A program made the translations under genes and the position numbers. 38,894 bases of DNA from positions 1-38,894 of the forward strand of contig CANGFK010000005.1 of the NCBI GenBank assembly GCA_947452925.1, in the 5' to 3' direction. This document shows positions 8,075 to 17,018 of this stretch, in pieces. This DNA is from Chitinophagaceae bacterium. GTDB lineage: Bacteria; Bacteroidota; Bacteroidia; Chitinophagales; Chitinophagaceae. Within the stretch, counting starts at the first letter, position 1. Every line of letters starts with the position of its first letter. A model generated the notes under the pieces. That model saw only the letters and a list, made by a program, of their open reading frames with translations. It ran no database searches and was not told where the DNA came from.

Positions 8075-9631
8075 ATGAGCGCACACTTAAGTGAACAAGA
8101 ACTAGTAAGAAGAGAGAAATTAGCTAAGCTACAAGCGGCAGGAATAGATCCATATCCTGCGGCATTGTACCCGGTTTCGCATTATTCTACTCCCGTAAAA
8201 GAGGCATACAATGAAGCGGTAAAGAAACTGGAGGAAGCAGGCGTGGCAATAGAAAACCCATTGGAAGGCTTTGCCAATGTATGCTTGGCAGGAAGAATAA
8301 TGAGCATTAACGACAAGGGTAAAGTATTTTTTATTAAGATTCAGGATAGCAAAGGCATCATACAACTATACGTAAAACGTGATGACATCTGTCCTGAGGA
8401 AGACAAATCACTCTGGGATAATGTAATCAAGCACGGATTGGACCTTGGTGACTTCATTGGTATTACTGGTTACGTTTTTATTACCAAGACTGGAGAAACG
8501 TCAATTCATACGCAATCTATTACCCTACTAGCAAAGTCGTTGAAGCCTTTGCCAGTGGTGAAAAGAGATGAGGAAGGAAATGTTTTTGATGAAGTAACAG
8601 ACCCTGAATTCCGTTACCGTCAGCGTTATGTAGACTTGGTTATCAATCCTGCCGTAAAAGATACGTTTGTAAAGCGTACGACATTGATGAATACTATCCG
8701 TACATTTTTGAACAATAAAGGGGCTTTGGAAGTGGATACCCCTGTATTGCAAAGTATCCCAGGTGGTGCGGCAGCAAGACCTTTTATTACGCATCACAAT
8801 GCGTTGGATATTCCTTTATATCTGCGTATTGCCAATGAATTGTATTTGAAGAGACTGATTGTAGGAGGATTTGATTGGGTATATGAGTTTAGTCGCAACT
8901 TCCGCAATGAAGGGATGGATAGAACACACAATCCTGAGTTTACGGTGTTGGAATGGTATACTGCGTACAAAGATTATTTCTGGATGATGGAAATAACAGA
9001 GCAATTGTTTGAACAGATTGCTATTGCCTTGCATGGAACAACAGAAGTAACAGTAGGCGATAAAACAATCAGCTTTAAGGCGCCGTTCAAACGTGTGAGT
9101 ATTCATGATGCCATTAAAGAAAATACAGGAATTGACGTAAGCGATAAAGATGAAGCGGGATTGAGAGAAGTATGTAAGCAACTGAATATTGGTGTCCCTA
9201 ATAATATTGGAAAGGGTAAACTGATAGATGAAATATTTGGTGCAACCAGTGAACATACTTACATACAACCCACCTTCATTATTGATTATCCTGTAGAGAT
9301 GAGTCCACTAACCAAGAAGCACCGTAGCAAAGAAGGATTAGTAGAGCGTTTTGAACTGATGGTAAATGGAAAAGAGATAGCGAATGCTTACAGTGAATTG
9401 AATGATCCGTTAGATCAACGTGCACGCTTTGAGGAACAAGTTAAACTAATGGAACGTGGAGATGATGAGGCGATGTTTATAGATAATGATTTCTTGCGTG
9501 CCCTGGAGTATGGTATGCCGCCCACAAGTGGTATTGGTATTGGGATAGACAGACTTTGTATGCTGATGACAAATAGCCCTAGTATTCAGGATGTGTTATT
9601 ATTCCCACAGATGAGACCGGAAAATCTTTAA
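8075..9631 (+). CDS. lysS: Lysyl-tRNA synthetase, class II
   Basis: A 518-residue class II synthetase that charges tRNA-Lys. An N-terminal OB-fold domain (about residues 65-165, with LAGRIMSINDKGKVFF) binds the anticodon. The catalytic core shows motif 2 as FRNEGMDRTHNPEF (about 275-288) and motif 3 as GIGIGIDRLCML (about 486-497). IPGGAAARPF and EIANAYSELNDP are further LysRS signatures. Length is normal for the phylum. It is convergent with rfbA, from which it is separated by a long hairpin. Confidence 0.97.
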   Translation: MSAHLSEQELVRREKLAKLQAAGIDPYPAALYPVSHYSTPVKEAYNEAVKKLEEAGVAIENPLEGFANVCLAGRIMSINDKGKVFFIKIQDSKGIIQLYVKRDDICPEEDKSLWDNVIKHGLDLGDFIGITGYVFITKTGETSIHTQSITLLAKSLKPLPVVKRDEEGNVFDEVTDPEFRYRQRYVDLVINPAVKDTFVKRTTLMNTIRTFLNNKGALEVDTPVLQSIPGGAAARPFITHHNALDIPLYLRIANELYLKRLIVGGFDWVYEFSRNFRNEGMDRTHNPEFTVLEWYTAYKDYFWMMEITEQLFEQIAIALHGTTEVTVGDKTISFKAPFKRVSIHDAIKENTGIDVSDKDEAGLREVCKQLNIGVPNNIGKGKLIDEIFGATSEHTYIQPTFIIDYPVEMSPLTKKHRSKEGLVERFELMVNGKEIANAYSELNDPLDQRARFEEQVKLMERGDDEAMFIDNDFLRALEYGMPPTSGIGIGIDRLCMLMTNSPSIQDVLLFPQMRPENL

Positions 9632-9702
9632 TGATTAGTGATTAACGTTTAGTGATTAATAAGGGTGGCTTGTATTAATCACTAAACGTTAATCACTAAT
9701 CA
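9632..9702. terminator. Bidirectional hairpin between lysS and rfbA (30-bp perfect stem)
   Basis: Bases 9632-9661 are the exact reverse complement of 9673-9702, with an 11-nt loop AGGGTGGCTTG. Each arm contains three copies of the word GTGATTA. It lacks the classical GC-rich core and U-tract, so termination is inferred from position: it fills the gap between convergent lysS and rfbA. Confidence 0.7.
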
Positions 9703-9706
9703 CTAT

Positions 9707-10567
9707 TTATGCTTTCAACTTCCTCAGATATTCGCCATAGCCACTCTTGGCATAACGGTTAGCTAAGTCCATCAATTCGTCTCTATTGATAAAGCCCATG
9801 CGGTAGGCTACCTCTTCTATACAACCAACTTTCTGGCTTTGACGCTTTTCTATCACACGCACAAACTCACTAGCATCAGCCAAAGAATCAAATGTACCCG
9901 TATCCAACCACGCAGTACCACGATTCATTACACCGACATGTAATTTATTATTAGCTAAGTAGACCTTATTTACATCTGTAATCTCATACTCACCACGTGG
10001 CGAAGGGGGAATATTCTTAGCAATCTCTACTACCTCATTATCATAAAAGTACAAGCCAGGAACAGCATAATTAGACTTAGGGGTTGTTGGCTTTTCTTCA
10101 ATAGATAATGCCTTGAAATCTTCATCAAACTCAACCACACCATAACGCTCAGGATCATTTACTTCATAAGCAAAGATGGCAGCCCCCACCACATCATTAA
10201 AAGATTGAACCAATTTACTAAAACCTGCACCGTAAAAGATATTATCACCCAACACAAGCGCAACTTTATCTTTACCAATAAAGTCAGCACCAATTACAAA
10301 AGCTTGTGCCAATCCATTGGGCTTTTCTTGTACTGCATAATTAAAACTGCAACCCAAATCTTTCCCATCACCCAACAAACGTTGAAACTGTGCGGAATCT
10401 TCGGGCGTTGTAATGATGAGTACTTCTTTGATACCCGCAAGCATCAACACAGAGAGGGGATAATAAATCATTGGCTTATCATAGATAGGCATTATTTGTT
10501 TGCTGATTCCCTTAGTGATAGGATACAACCTTGTACCACTTCCTCCTGCTAAAATGATTCCTTTCAT
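9707..10567 (-). CDS. rfbA: Glucose-1-phosphate thymidylyltransferase
   Basis: A 286-residue nucleotidyltransferase that makes dTDP-glucose from glucose-1-phosphate and dTTP, the first step of dTDP-deoxysugar synthesis. The N-terminal signature [17 protein letters not shown] (residues 8-24) and [10 protein letters not shown] (about 108-117) are diagnostic for RmlA, as are [20 protein letters not shown] and GTAWLDTG. It is the last gene of the minus-strand operon, 39 bp after rfbC. Length is typical of RmlA enzymes. Confidence 0.96.
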   Translation of the reverse strand: MKGIILAGGSGTRLYPITKGISKQIMPIYDKPMIYYPLSVLMLAGIKEVLIITTPEDSAQFQRLLGDGKDLGCSFNYAVQEKPNGLAQAFVIGADFIGKDKVALVLGDNIFYGAGFSKLVQSFNDVVGAAIFAYEVNDPERYGVVEFDEDFKALSIEEKPTTPKSNYAVPGLYFYDNEVVEIAKNIPPSPRGEYEITDVNKVYLANNKLHVGVMNRGTAWLDTGTFDSLADASEFVRVIEKRQSQKVGCIEEVAYRMGFINRDELMDLANRYAKSGYGEYLRKLKA

Positions 10568-10606
10568 TATTGTGATTATTTGATTAGAATGATTCGATTA
10601 TTAGAA

Positions 10607-11167
10607 TCATTTAAAGTAAACGGTATCTTTTATTTGTTCAAAAGTAGGCTGATTGGCATCTTTCTCAGATAGAATTAGTTCGCTCGCATCAATCTTCCAG
10701 TCGATATTGATAGTTGTATCATTATAAATAAGGCCACCATCACTTGCTTTATTGTAGAAATTATCGCATTTATAAAAGAAAGTTGCTGTTTCACTAAGTA
10801 CTAGAAACCCATGTCCAAAACCACGAGGAATAAAGAACTGTAAATGGTTATCACCTGTTAGTTCTACTGCCACATACTGACCGAATGTTGGCGATTCTTT
10901 ACGCAAATCAACTGCTACATCCAATACTTTTCCTTCTAGTACGCGTACCAATTTAGCTTGGGCATGTTCTCCTTGCTGAAAATGAAGTCCACGCAATACA
11001 CCACGGGTTGATTTTGATTGATTGTCCTGTACAAAATTGATATTCGTTCCTGTTAAGGAATCAAATCTTTGCTTATTAAAGCTCTCAAAGAAATACCCAC
11101 GACTATCTTCAAAAACAGTATCATGGATGATAAAACAACCAGACAATTTAGTTTCTTCTACTCTCAT
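10607..11167 (-). CDS. rfbC: dTDP-4-dehydrorhamnose 3,5-epimerase (RmlC family)
   Basis: A 186-residue cupin epimerase. Seen motifs are GVLRGLHFQ with the catalytic histidine (about residue 62), KLVRVLEGKVLDVAVDLR, FIPRGFGHGFLVLSE and FYKCDNFY with the presumed catalytic tyrosine region. It acts after RfbB on dTDP-4-keto-6-deoxyglucose. Length is normal. It sits between rfbB (49 bp upstream) and rfbA (39 bp downstream). A small hairpin (10588-10595 with 10604-10611) spans its stop codon. Confidence 0.94.
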   Translation of the reverse strand: MRVEETKLSGCFIIHDTVFEDSRGYFFESFNKQRFDSLTGTNINFVQDNQSKSTRGVLRGLHFQQGEHAQAKLVRVLEGKVLDVAVDLRKESPTFGQYVAVELTGDNHLQFFIPRGFGHGFLVLSETATFFYKCDNFYNKASDGGLIYNDTTINIDWKIDASELILSEKDANQPTFEQIKDTVYFK

Positions 11168-11216
11168 TGAGTATGATTAAAATGATTTGAATGATACAAT
11201 GATTAATGATAAACTA

Positions 11217-12269
11217 TTATCTGTCAGAATACATGGCTGTATAATAATTTTGGTAAGCACCACTTGTTACATTGGTCAACCAAGTGGTATTTTCCAGATA
11301 CCAATCAATAGTTTGGCTCAATCCTTCCTCAAAAGTAACAGATGGTTTCCAACCCAACTCTTGATTCAACTTCGTTGCATCAATGGCATAGCGACGATCA
11401 TGCCCTGGACGATCTTTTACATAAGTAATCAATTGCTCACTTTCACCAGCAGTTCTCCCTAGCTTTTCATCCATCAATGTACAAAGAAGCTTCACCAGAT
11501 CAATGTTCTTCCATTCATTAAATCCGCCAATATTATAGGTATCATCCACCTTCCCATTATGGAAGATTACATCAATAGCCGTAGCATGGTCTTTTACAAA
11601 CAACCAATCCCGGGTATATAAACCATCACCATAAACAGGTAATGGTTTTTTTTGTATGATGTTATTAATAAATAAAGGAATCAACTTCTCAGGGAAATGA
11701 AAAGGCCCATAGTTATTAGAACAATTAGAAATGATCGTTCTGATATGATAGGTCTCTGCATAAGCCCTTACAAAATGATCGGAAGCAGCTTTACTAGCAG
11801 AATAAGGAGAATTGGGATGATAAGGTGTTGTCTCGGTAAAGAAACCTTCTGCACCCAAAGCACCATATACTTCATCTGTTGAAATATGATAAAACAAATG
11901 ATTGCTGAAGTCGCCTCCCCATTTTGTCTTGGCAACATTCAATAGATTGACAGTTCCCACTATGTTGGTATACACAAAATCCAACGGACTTTCAATACTT
12001 CTATCTACATGGCTTTCTGCTGCCAGATGAATCACATCCGTAATGTTATGCTTATCAAAAACGCCTTTCAAGGCGGCAGGGTCTAGCAAGTTTACCTTCT
12101 CGAATTGATAGTTAGGCAACTGATCAATATCTTTTAGATTCTCCAGATTACCTGCATAGGTAAGTGCATCTAAGTTAACAATTTTGTAATTAGGATATTT
12201 AGTCACGAATAACCTTACCACATGACTACCTATAAACCCTGCTCCACCTGTAATCAATATATTTTTCAT
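11217..12269 (-). CDS. rfbB: dTDP-glucose 4,6-dehydratase
   Basis: A 350-residue short-chain dehydrogenase of the extended (NAD+-binding epimerase) type. The Rossmann motif is GGAGFIGSH near the N-terminus; the active-site segments are HISTDEVYG and the YSASKAASDH (YxxxK) motif. NNYGPFHFPEKLIPLFI and DWLFVKDHA are specific to RmlB. It converts dTDP-glucose to dTDP-4-keto-6-deoxyglucose. It is co-directional with rfbC and rfbA and 15 bp after the upstream glycosyltransferase. Confidence 0.96.
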   Translation of the reverse strand: MKNILITGGAGFIGSHVVRLFVTKYPNYKIVNLDALTYAGNLENLKDIDQLPNYQFEKVNLLDPAALKGVFDKHNITDVIHLAAESHVDRSIESPLDFVYTNIVGTVNLLNVAKTKWGGDFSNHLFYHISTDEVYGALGAEGFFTETTPYHPNSPYSASKAASDHFVRAYAETYHIRTIISNCSNNYGPFHFPEKLIPLFINNIIQKKPLPVYGDGLYTRDWLFVKDHATAIDVIFHNGKVDDTYNIGGFNEWKNIDLVKLLCTLMDEKLGRTAGESEQLITYVKDRPGHDRRYAIDATKLNQELGWKPSVTFEEGLSQTIDWYLENTTWLTNVTSGAYQNYYTAMYSDR

Positions 12270-12284
12270 ACTATCTTTTTATTT

Positions 12285-13505
12285 CTAGTTACTATTTTTC
12301 TTAAGTTGTTCAGTATACAATTGTTTCAAACTATTTATCTCATGTTGCTTGGAGAACTTACTCCTTGCAAAAACCTTAGCGGCAGTCCCCATTTCCTTTC
12401 TCAATTGCTCATCTTCAATTAATAGGAGTAATTTTTCGGCAAATGTATCCGCATCTGCCGGACTAACAAGAAACCCTGTTTTCCCATCAAGAACTGTATC
12501 TGGCACACCACCAACATTGGTAGCGACAACTGGTTTACCAACATACTGACTCTCTGCAAGTGACAAACCGGTGCCTTCATTATTGGAGGTAAGTACCACA
12601 ATATCCAAAACAGAAAGGGCATCGCCTATATTGGATACCCACGACGTAAAAAGTACCGAAGCATCTGTATTGTGCAACTCATTACTACTCCAAACAATTC
12701 CTTTTTCTGAGAAAAGCTTCTGAATATCAGTTTTCAAATATCCATCCCCAATCACAAAGAAAACAACCTTCTTTGAAGTTTTTTTCAAGACTTTAGCAAC
12801 TACCTCAACAAAAAGAGGAAAATTCTTCACCTTAACGAGTCTTGCAATAATACCTACCGTGATTGTATCTGTACTTAATTGATACTTAGCAGCAAAAGAA
12901 TTACTTTCCTGATTTGCAGAAATCAGAAAAGCATCATCAATTCCCAATTCAATGATGGTCACTTTATTTCGTGGAGCAATTTTGTAATCATCTACCAGGT
13001 CTTTCAACTGACGGCTACTTGTGGCAATGATTACGTCGCTGATATTCGCAAGCATTTTTTCAATAAGAATGATAGCAGTAGAAAGTGTTTTGTTGAAATA
13101 GGAGTGAAAAAAGTGACCGTGGTAAGTATGTACAATTACTGGAATACGGCAAAAAAAAGCAGCTATTCTACCAAGTACACCAGGTACTGCACCATGTGTA
13201 TGAACGATGGAAGGCTTGAAGGATTTTATTATTTTTATGACCGAGAAGAAAACCGAAATATTCAAAAAAGGATTGATAGAACGCCTAAGGCTTGGTATCT
13301 TTTTAAGTTTCAGATTGGCATATTTGCTCAAGAGGTAAGTAGCTTCTACCTCGTGAGATTCTTTTTCGCCATAAATGATTAAGAGTTCGAAATCATTTTG
13401 CAAAAAACCAGCCATCGATATTACATCGATGGCTGGCCCGCCTATTACCAATCTGTTTAAAAACAACAAAACCCTCGGTTTCGCTCCCTCTTTAGTTCCA
13501 GTCAT
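12285..13505 (-). CDS. Glycosyltransferase family 4 (GT-B)
   Basis: A 406-residue GT-B enzyme. The N-terminal acceptor domain has [15 protein letters not shown] and [12 protein letters not shown]. The C-terminal nucleotide-sugar domain has [13 protein letters not shown] and the EX7E element in [20 protein letters not shown], followed by [16 protein letters not shown]. Such retaining transferases add one sugar to a lipid-linked glycan at the cytoplasmic membrane face. It lies inside the nucleotide-sugar operon and overlaps the end of fcl by 14 bp, so a fucose or other deoxyhexose donor is plausible but unproven. Confidence 0.88.
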   Translation of the reverse strand: MTGTKEGAKPRVLLFLNRLVIGGPAIDVISMAGFLQNDFELLIIYGEKESHEVEATYLLSKYANLKLKKIPSLRRSINPFLNISVFFSVIKIIKSFKPSIVHTHGAVPGVLGRIAAFFCRIPVIVHTYHGHFFHSYFNKTLSTAIILIEKMLANISDVIIATSSRQLKDLVDDYKIAPRNKVTIIELGIDDAFLISANQESNSFAAKYQLSTDTITVGIIARLVKVKNFPLFVEVVAKVLKKTSKKVVFFVIGDGYLKTDIQKLFSEKGIVWSSNELHNTDASVLFTSWVSNIGDALSVLDIVVLTSNNEGTGLSLAESQYVGKPVVATNVGGVPDTVLDGKTGFLVSPADADTFAEKLLLLIEDEQLRKEMGTAAKVFARSKFSKQHEINSLKQLYTEQLKKNSN

Positions 13506-14424
13506 TATCTTTTATATCATCGTAAACAGCTTTGATACCGTTTTCTAATGTAATCGTTGCTTTCCAACCCAAATTTGTCAACTTGGTTACATCCATTAGT
13601 TTTCTAGGTGTCCCATCGGGCTTGCTGGTGTCAAACTTAAGTTCGCCCTCATAGCCTACAACTTGTTTGACTATTTGTGCCAACTCCAATATAGAGACAT
13701 CAGTTCCCCAACCAACATTCACCAATCCTTTTTCATTGTAGGTTTCCATCAAATACAAACAAGCATCTGCCAAGTCATCTACGTGCAAGAATTCACGCTT
13801 TGGTGTACCTGTTCCCCAAAGTTCTACTGCTGGAACATTGTTCTTTTTTGCAGTGATGAATTTGCGAAGTAAGGCTGGTAAAACGTGTGATTTTTCTAAA
13901 TCGTAATTATCATTAGGCCCATATAAATTGGTAGGCATCGCCGAAATGAAGTTGCACCCATATTGTGCCCTATATCCATCGCACAACTCGATGCCTGCAA
14001 TCTTTGCAATGGCATAAGGTTGATTGGTAGGCTCTAAGTAATCACTCAACAGATACTCTTCCTTCAAAGGCTGAGGAGCCATCTTTGGATAGATGCATGA
14101 AGAACCTAGAAACAACAACTTTGTTACTTTATTTACAAAGGCTGCATGAATGATGTTGGACTCAATCATCAGATTTTCATAAATAAACTCAGCTCTATAC
14201 GTGTTGTTTGCAACAATTCCGCCTACTTTGGCAGCAGCAAGAAACACGTAATCTGGCTTTTCAGTTTCAAAAAAGCTATTTACAGCTTGTTGGTTCCGCA
14301 AATCCAGTTCTTTAGAACTGCGTGTAACAATATTTTCGAAGCCATCCTTTCGAAGCCTTCTTTCTATGGCACTGCCCACCATACCACGGTGACCAGCAAT
14401 ATATATTTTAGCTTGCTTCTCCAT
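13492..14424 (-). CDS. fcl: GDP-L-fucose synthase
   Basis: A 310-residue epimerase/reductase that converts GDP-4-keto-6-deoxymannose to GDP-L-fucose. Seen features are [15 protein letters not shown] (Rossmann loop), [20 protein letters not shown], and the catalytic [10 protein letters not shown] (YxxxK). The [21 protein letters not shown] and [17 protein letters not shown] segments are WcaG/Fcl hallmarks. It starts one base into the gmd stop codon (TAATG overlap), so the two are translationally coupled and act in sequence. Confidence 0.97.
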   Translation of the reverse strand: MEKQAKIYIAGHRGMVGSAIERRLRKDGFENIVTRSSKELDLRNQQAVNSFFETEKPDYVFLAAAKVGGIVANNTYRAEFIYENLMIESNIIHAAFVNKVTKLLFLGSSCIYPKMAPQPLKEEYLLSDYLEPTNQPYAIAKIAGIELCDGYRAQYGCNFISAMPTNLYGPNDNYDLEKSHVLPALLRKFITAKKNNVPAVELWGTGTPKREFLHVDDLADACLYLMETYNEKGLVNVGWGTDVSILELAQIVKQVVGYEGELKFDTSKPDGTPRKLMDVTKLTNLGWKATITLENGIKAVYDDIKDNDWN

Positions 14425-15533
14425 TATTCGATCTCATTTTTGTGAGCAAAGCCGTGGTCTCTCAGGTGTTTCTCTTTCTTAAATAAGTCAAGATCACTCG
14501 CCACCATTTCCTTCACCAATGCAGGCAAATCGTAGGTTGGTTTCCAACCCAGTTTCTCATTTGCTTTTGTTGGATCACCAATCAATAAGTCTACTTCTGT
14601 TGGACGATAATAGTGAGGATCTACTTTTACCACAGTCTTTCCTATCAACAAATGATGGTCGCCCTTGATAGCCGTAATATATCCTTCTTCTTGTTCTGCT
14701 TCGCCTCTGAAAGCTATTTCTATCCCTACTTCTGCAAAAGCCATCCGAACAAATTCACGGATTTCGGTAGTGATACCTGTTGCCAATACATAGTCTTCTG
14801 GTGTTTCTTGTTGCAAAATAAGGTACATACCTTCTACGTAATCTTTTGCATGTCCCCAGTCTCTTTTTGAGTTTAGGTTACCCAGATAAACAATATCCTG
14901 CATCCCCAAAGCTATTTTGGCAACAGCACGGGTAATTTTACGTGTAACAAATGTTTCTCCTCTAACCGGACTTTCGTGGTTGAAAAGAATACCATTGCAG
15001 GCGTACATTCCATAAGCCTCCCTATAGTTTACGGTAATCCAATAAGCGTACATTTTTGCTACTGCATAAGGACTTCGCGGATAGAAAGGAGTCGTTTCGC
15101 TTTGTGGAACAGCCTGAACCAATCCATACAATTCAGACGTTGATGCCTGATAGACCTTTGTTTTCTTTACTAAACCCAACAAACGTACTGCTTCCAGGAT
15201 TCTCAGTGTACCAATACCATCTGCATTGGCAGTGTATTCTGGTTCTTCAAAGCTCACATGAACGTGACTCATTGCCGCCAGGTTATAGATTTCATCTGGC
15301 TGAACTTCTTGAATAATACGAATCAGATTGGTGCTGTCCGTCAAATCGCCGTGGTGCAATACCAAATGACGGTCTGGAATGTGTGGATCTTGATAGAAAT
15401 GGTCTATCCTTCCTGTGTTGAAAAGTGAACTACGGCGTTTGATGCCATGAACTTCGTACCCTTTTTTAAGCAGAAGTTCGGCCAAATACGAGCCGTCCTG
15501 CCCAGTGATACCTGTGATAAGTGCTTTTTTCAT
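14424..15533 (-). CDS. gmd: GDP-mannose 4,6-dehydratase
   Basis: A 369-residue dehydratase that makes GDP-4-keto-6-deoxymannose, the substrate of the following fcl gene. It shows [15 protein letters not shown] (NADP binding), [24 protein letters not shown] (YxxxK) and [17 protein letters not shown], all characteristic of Gmd. Length is normal. It is the first gene of the six-gene operon, with a candidate promoter directly upstream. Confidence 0.97.
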   Translation of the reverse strand: MKKALITGITGQDGSYLAELLLKKGYEVHGIKRRSSLFNTGRIDHFYQDPHIPDRHLVLHHGDLTDSTNLIRIIQEVQPDEIYNLAAMSHVHVSFEEPEYTANADGIGTLRILEAVRLLGLVKKTKVYQASTSELYGLVQAVPQSETTPFYPRSPYAVAKMYAYWITVNYREAYGMYACNGILFNHESPVRGETFVTRKITRAVAKIALGMQDIVYLGNLNSKRDWGHAKDYVEGMYLILQQETPEDYVLATGITTEIREFVRMAFAEVGIEIAFRGEAEQEEGYITAIKGDHHLLIGKTVVKVDPHYYRPTEVDLLIGDPTKANEKLGWKPTYDLPALVKEMVASDLDLFKKEKHLRDHGFAHKNEIE

Positions 15534-15559
15534 TGAATGTGTTTATTGATTATTGGCTG

Positions 15560-15591
15560 CAAGGTTAACTTATTTATGGAATTAAATCAAA
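15560..15591 (-). promoter_or_regulatory. gmd: Candidate promoter of the gmd-to-rfbA operon
   Basis: On the minus strand there is a TTTG (15591-15588), a 20-bp spacer and TAACCTTG (15567-15560). This is the Bacteroidota -33/-7 layout with one mismatch in TAnnTTTG. It lies 26 bp before the gmd ATG and is the best-spaced promoter candidate in the window. Confidence 0.5.
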
Positions 15592-15670
15592 TGATAATCA
15601 TTCAGGATAGCTAACTTGATAGAAAAAATGGTTTCTTGGGTTGAAATAGTTTGATTTTTATGAGATGCAA

Positions 15671-15706
15671 AAAAAAATCCGGCAGTTGTTACTGCCGGAT
15701 TTTTTT
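15671..15706. terminator. Rho-independent terminator
   Basis: A 16-bp perfect stem (A-run, then TCCGGCAGT) with TGTT loop and matching ACTGCCGGA plus T-run. It stands 3 bp after the stop of the minus-strand 15710 gene. The A- and T-runs on both sides make it usable in both directions. Confidence 0.92.
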
Positions 15707-15709
15707 AAT

Positions 15710-16363
15710 CTAGTTAATAATTTTAGTCCTAGAAGGACCAGCAGGACCTATTCCTGTTGCATTTTGTGCAAGTGCCAGCACCGTTACTTTGCTGCCAATA
15801 GGTAAAAAAGAAACAGTTTCTTTCGTTTTTCCTCTTGTTACAATAATAGAGTCTGTGGTGGTGCGAACATAGTTTCTACCTATAATCACCTCTCCCACAA
15901 CATCCATAAAAATTATAAAAATATATGAAGTTGCATTTTTCACTTTTGCAACAGACAATTCCAAAAGTCCACCACCCGGCGTATTGGTACCTACGGCACT
16001 TGTAGCACCCGGTTTTGGCTTCTTTACTCTAGCATTAGTGGAGGCATCAAACCCCGACAACAATATTTTTGCTTCATCTCCCTTAGCCGTATAATTCACA
16101 TAGGTGGCTTGTGTGTGCAACAAAGCATCCATTGCTGCTGCGGCTTTTGTATATTCCAATTTCGCGTCTGCACCATTTTTTCTGGCATTATAGGCATCTT
16201 GCAGTCTTTTGGCTGCTGTGGTCAAAACTGTGAGGGGAATGTCAGGCAATGCATAAGTTGCAATGTTTTTCCCCATTACTGTAACAATGTTGGTTGCAAG
16301 TGTAATCATTCCTAATTGCTTGTTCAACGCCCAACTGATAAGTACTACTATTATTTTTGCCAT
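15710..16363 (-). CDS. Conserved Bacteroidota protein of unknown function, fibronectin-III-like C-terminus
   Basis: A 217-residue protein. Residues about 40-100 are an Ala-rich helical part (LTTAAKRLQDAYNARKNGAD, then AAAAMDALLHTQATYVNY), followed by GDEAKILLSGFDAS. A linker rich in Pro and Gly (about 115-135) leads to a beta-rich part ending LALAQNATGIGPAGPS, which has the feel of a fibronectin type III fold. I recall similar proteins, often described only as fibronectin-type-III or hypothetical, across this phylum. There is no signal peptide or known catalytic motif. It has its own terminator. Confidence 0.75.
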   Translation of the reverse strand: MAKIIVVLISWALNKQLGMITLATNIVTVMGKNIATYALPDIPLTVLTTAAKRLQDAYNARKNGADAKLEYTKAAAAMDALLHTQATYVNYTAKGDEAKILLSGFDASTNARVKKPKPGATSAVGTNTPGGGLLELSVAKVKNATSYIFIIFMDVVGEVIIGRNYVRTTTDSIIVTRGKTKETVSFLPIGSKVTVLALAQNATGIGPAGPSRTKIIN

Positions 16364-17018
16364 GATATGAAAATGAAGAGCTTTTTATTCTTCTATATAA
16401 AATTACTCTTTATTCTACTTTTTATCATTTATTAAAAGAACTAATTTCATTTAAAGCATCAATAGTTGTCTTTAATCACCAAAACAACCATCGTTTAACA
16501 CCTTGTTAACTAAAATTAAAAAATATTTATCTTTTTTATAAAATTATTTCAAAAATAAAATAAAATATTTTAAGTAAAAGAGGAAATAAAACAACAAGAA
16601 TGATACAGAATTGCTAATTTATGATTTGTCAGATTCCATTTTTCACCACTCAAAACCTCATTTTTTTAGTAGAAAACAAGTTTTGTTTTAATAAAACAAA
16701 CTCCAATATGTGTTCGACAAACTTTGTTTTAATAAAACAAAGTTTGTGGTGATATAAATAATTTTTGTTTTAATAAAACAAACTCCGTTATGTGTTCAAC
16801 AACTTCTGTTTAGTATTCAACAAGTTTTGTTTTATTAAAACAAACTTTGTCGAGACATAAACAAAGTTTGTTTATGTCTTTTATTTTGTTGGTAAAAAGT
16901 AAAAAATAAAGCTTTATTGTAACATTAAGCATAGACTCCTACTCCATTTATACACCTCAATAACCATTGCTGTTCAAATAACTATATTCGGGGCGAAATA
17001 AAGCAGTGCATCAGTATT
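16364..17018. other. 655-bp AT-rich intergenic region
   Basis: No gene is seen. Bases 16364-16660 are very AT-rich with nothing recognisable. Bases 16678-16884 are the 20/21-bp array described separately. Bases 16885-17018 lead into the flippase gene; a weak -7-like TATATTCG (one mismatch) sits at 16983-16990. Confidence 0.7.
16678..16884. repeat. 20/21-bp-period palindromic array, island 2 (10 units)
   Basis: Units begin at 16678, 16699, 16720, 16740, 16761, 16781, 16802, 16823, 16843 and 16864, alternating mostly 21 and 20 bp. Most begin AASTTTGT or AACTCC and end AACA. The core GTTTTAATAAAAC recurs at 16685, 16726 and 16767 (41-bp steps). Two 40-bp stretches (16681-16720 and 16763-16802) match at 37 positions. 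Hairpins: 16717-16730 with 16734-16747 (14 bp), and the near-palindrome 16854-16878. Confidence 0.85.

Noticed and set aside
8816-9268. 150-codon minus-strand frame
   Set aside because: It is antisense to the catalytic domain of lysS and has no recognisable domain.
12879-13382. 167-codon + strand frame
   Set aside because: It lies antisense within the GT4 gene, whose conserved motifs are clear, and it encodes no recognisable domain.
16678-16884. Possible CRISPR array
   Set aside because: There is no constant repeat with unique spacers of uniform length; every position varies, units are only 20-21 bp, and no cas genes are present.
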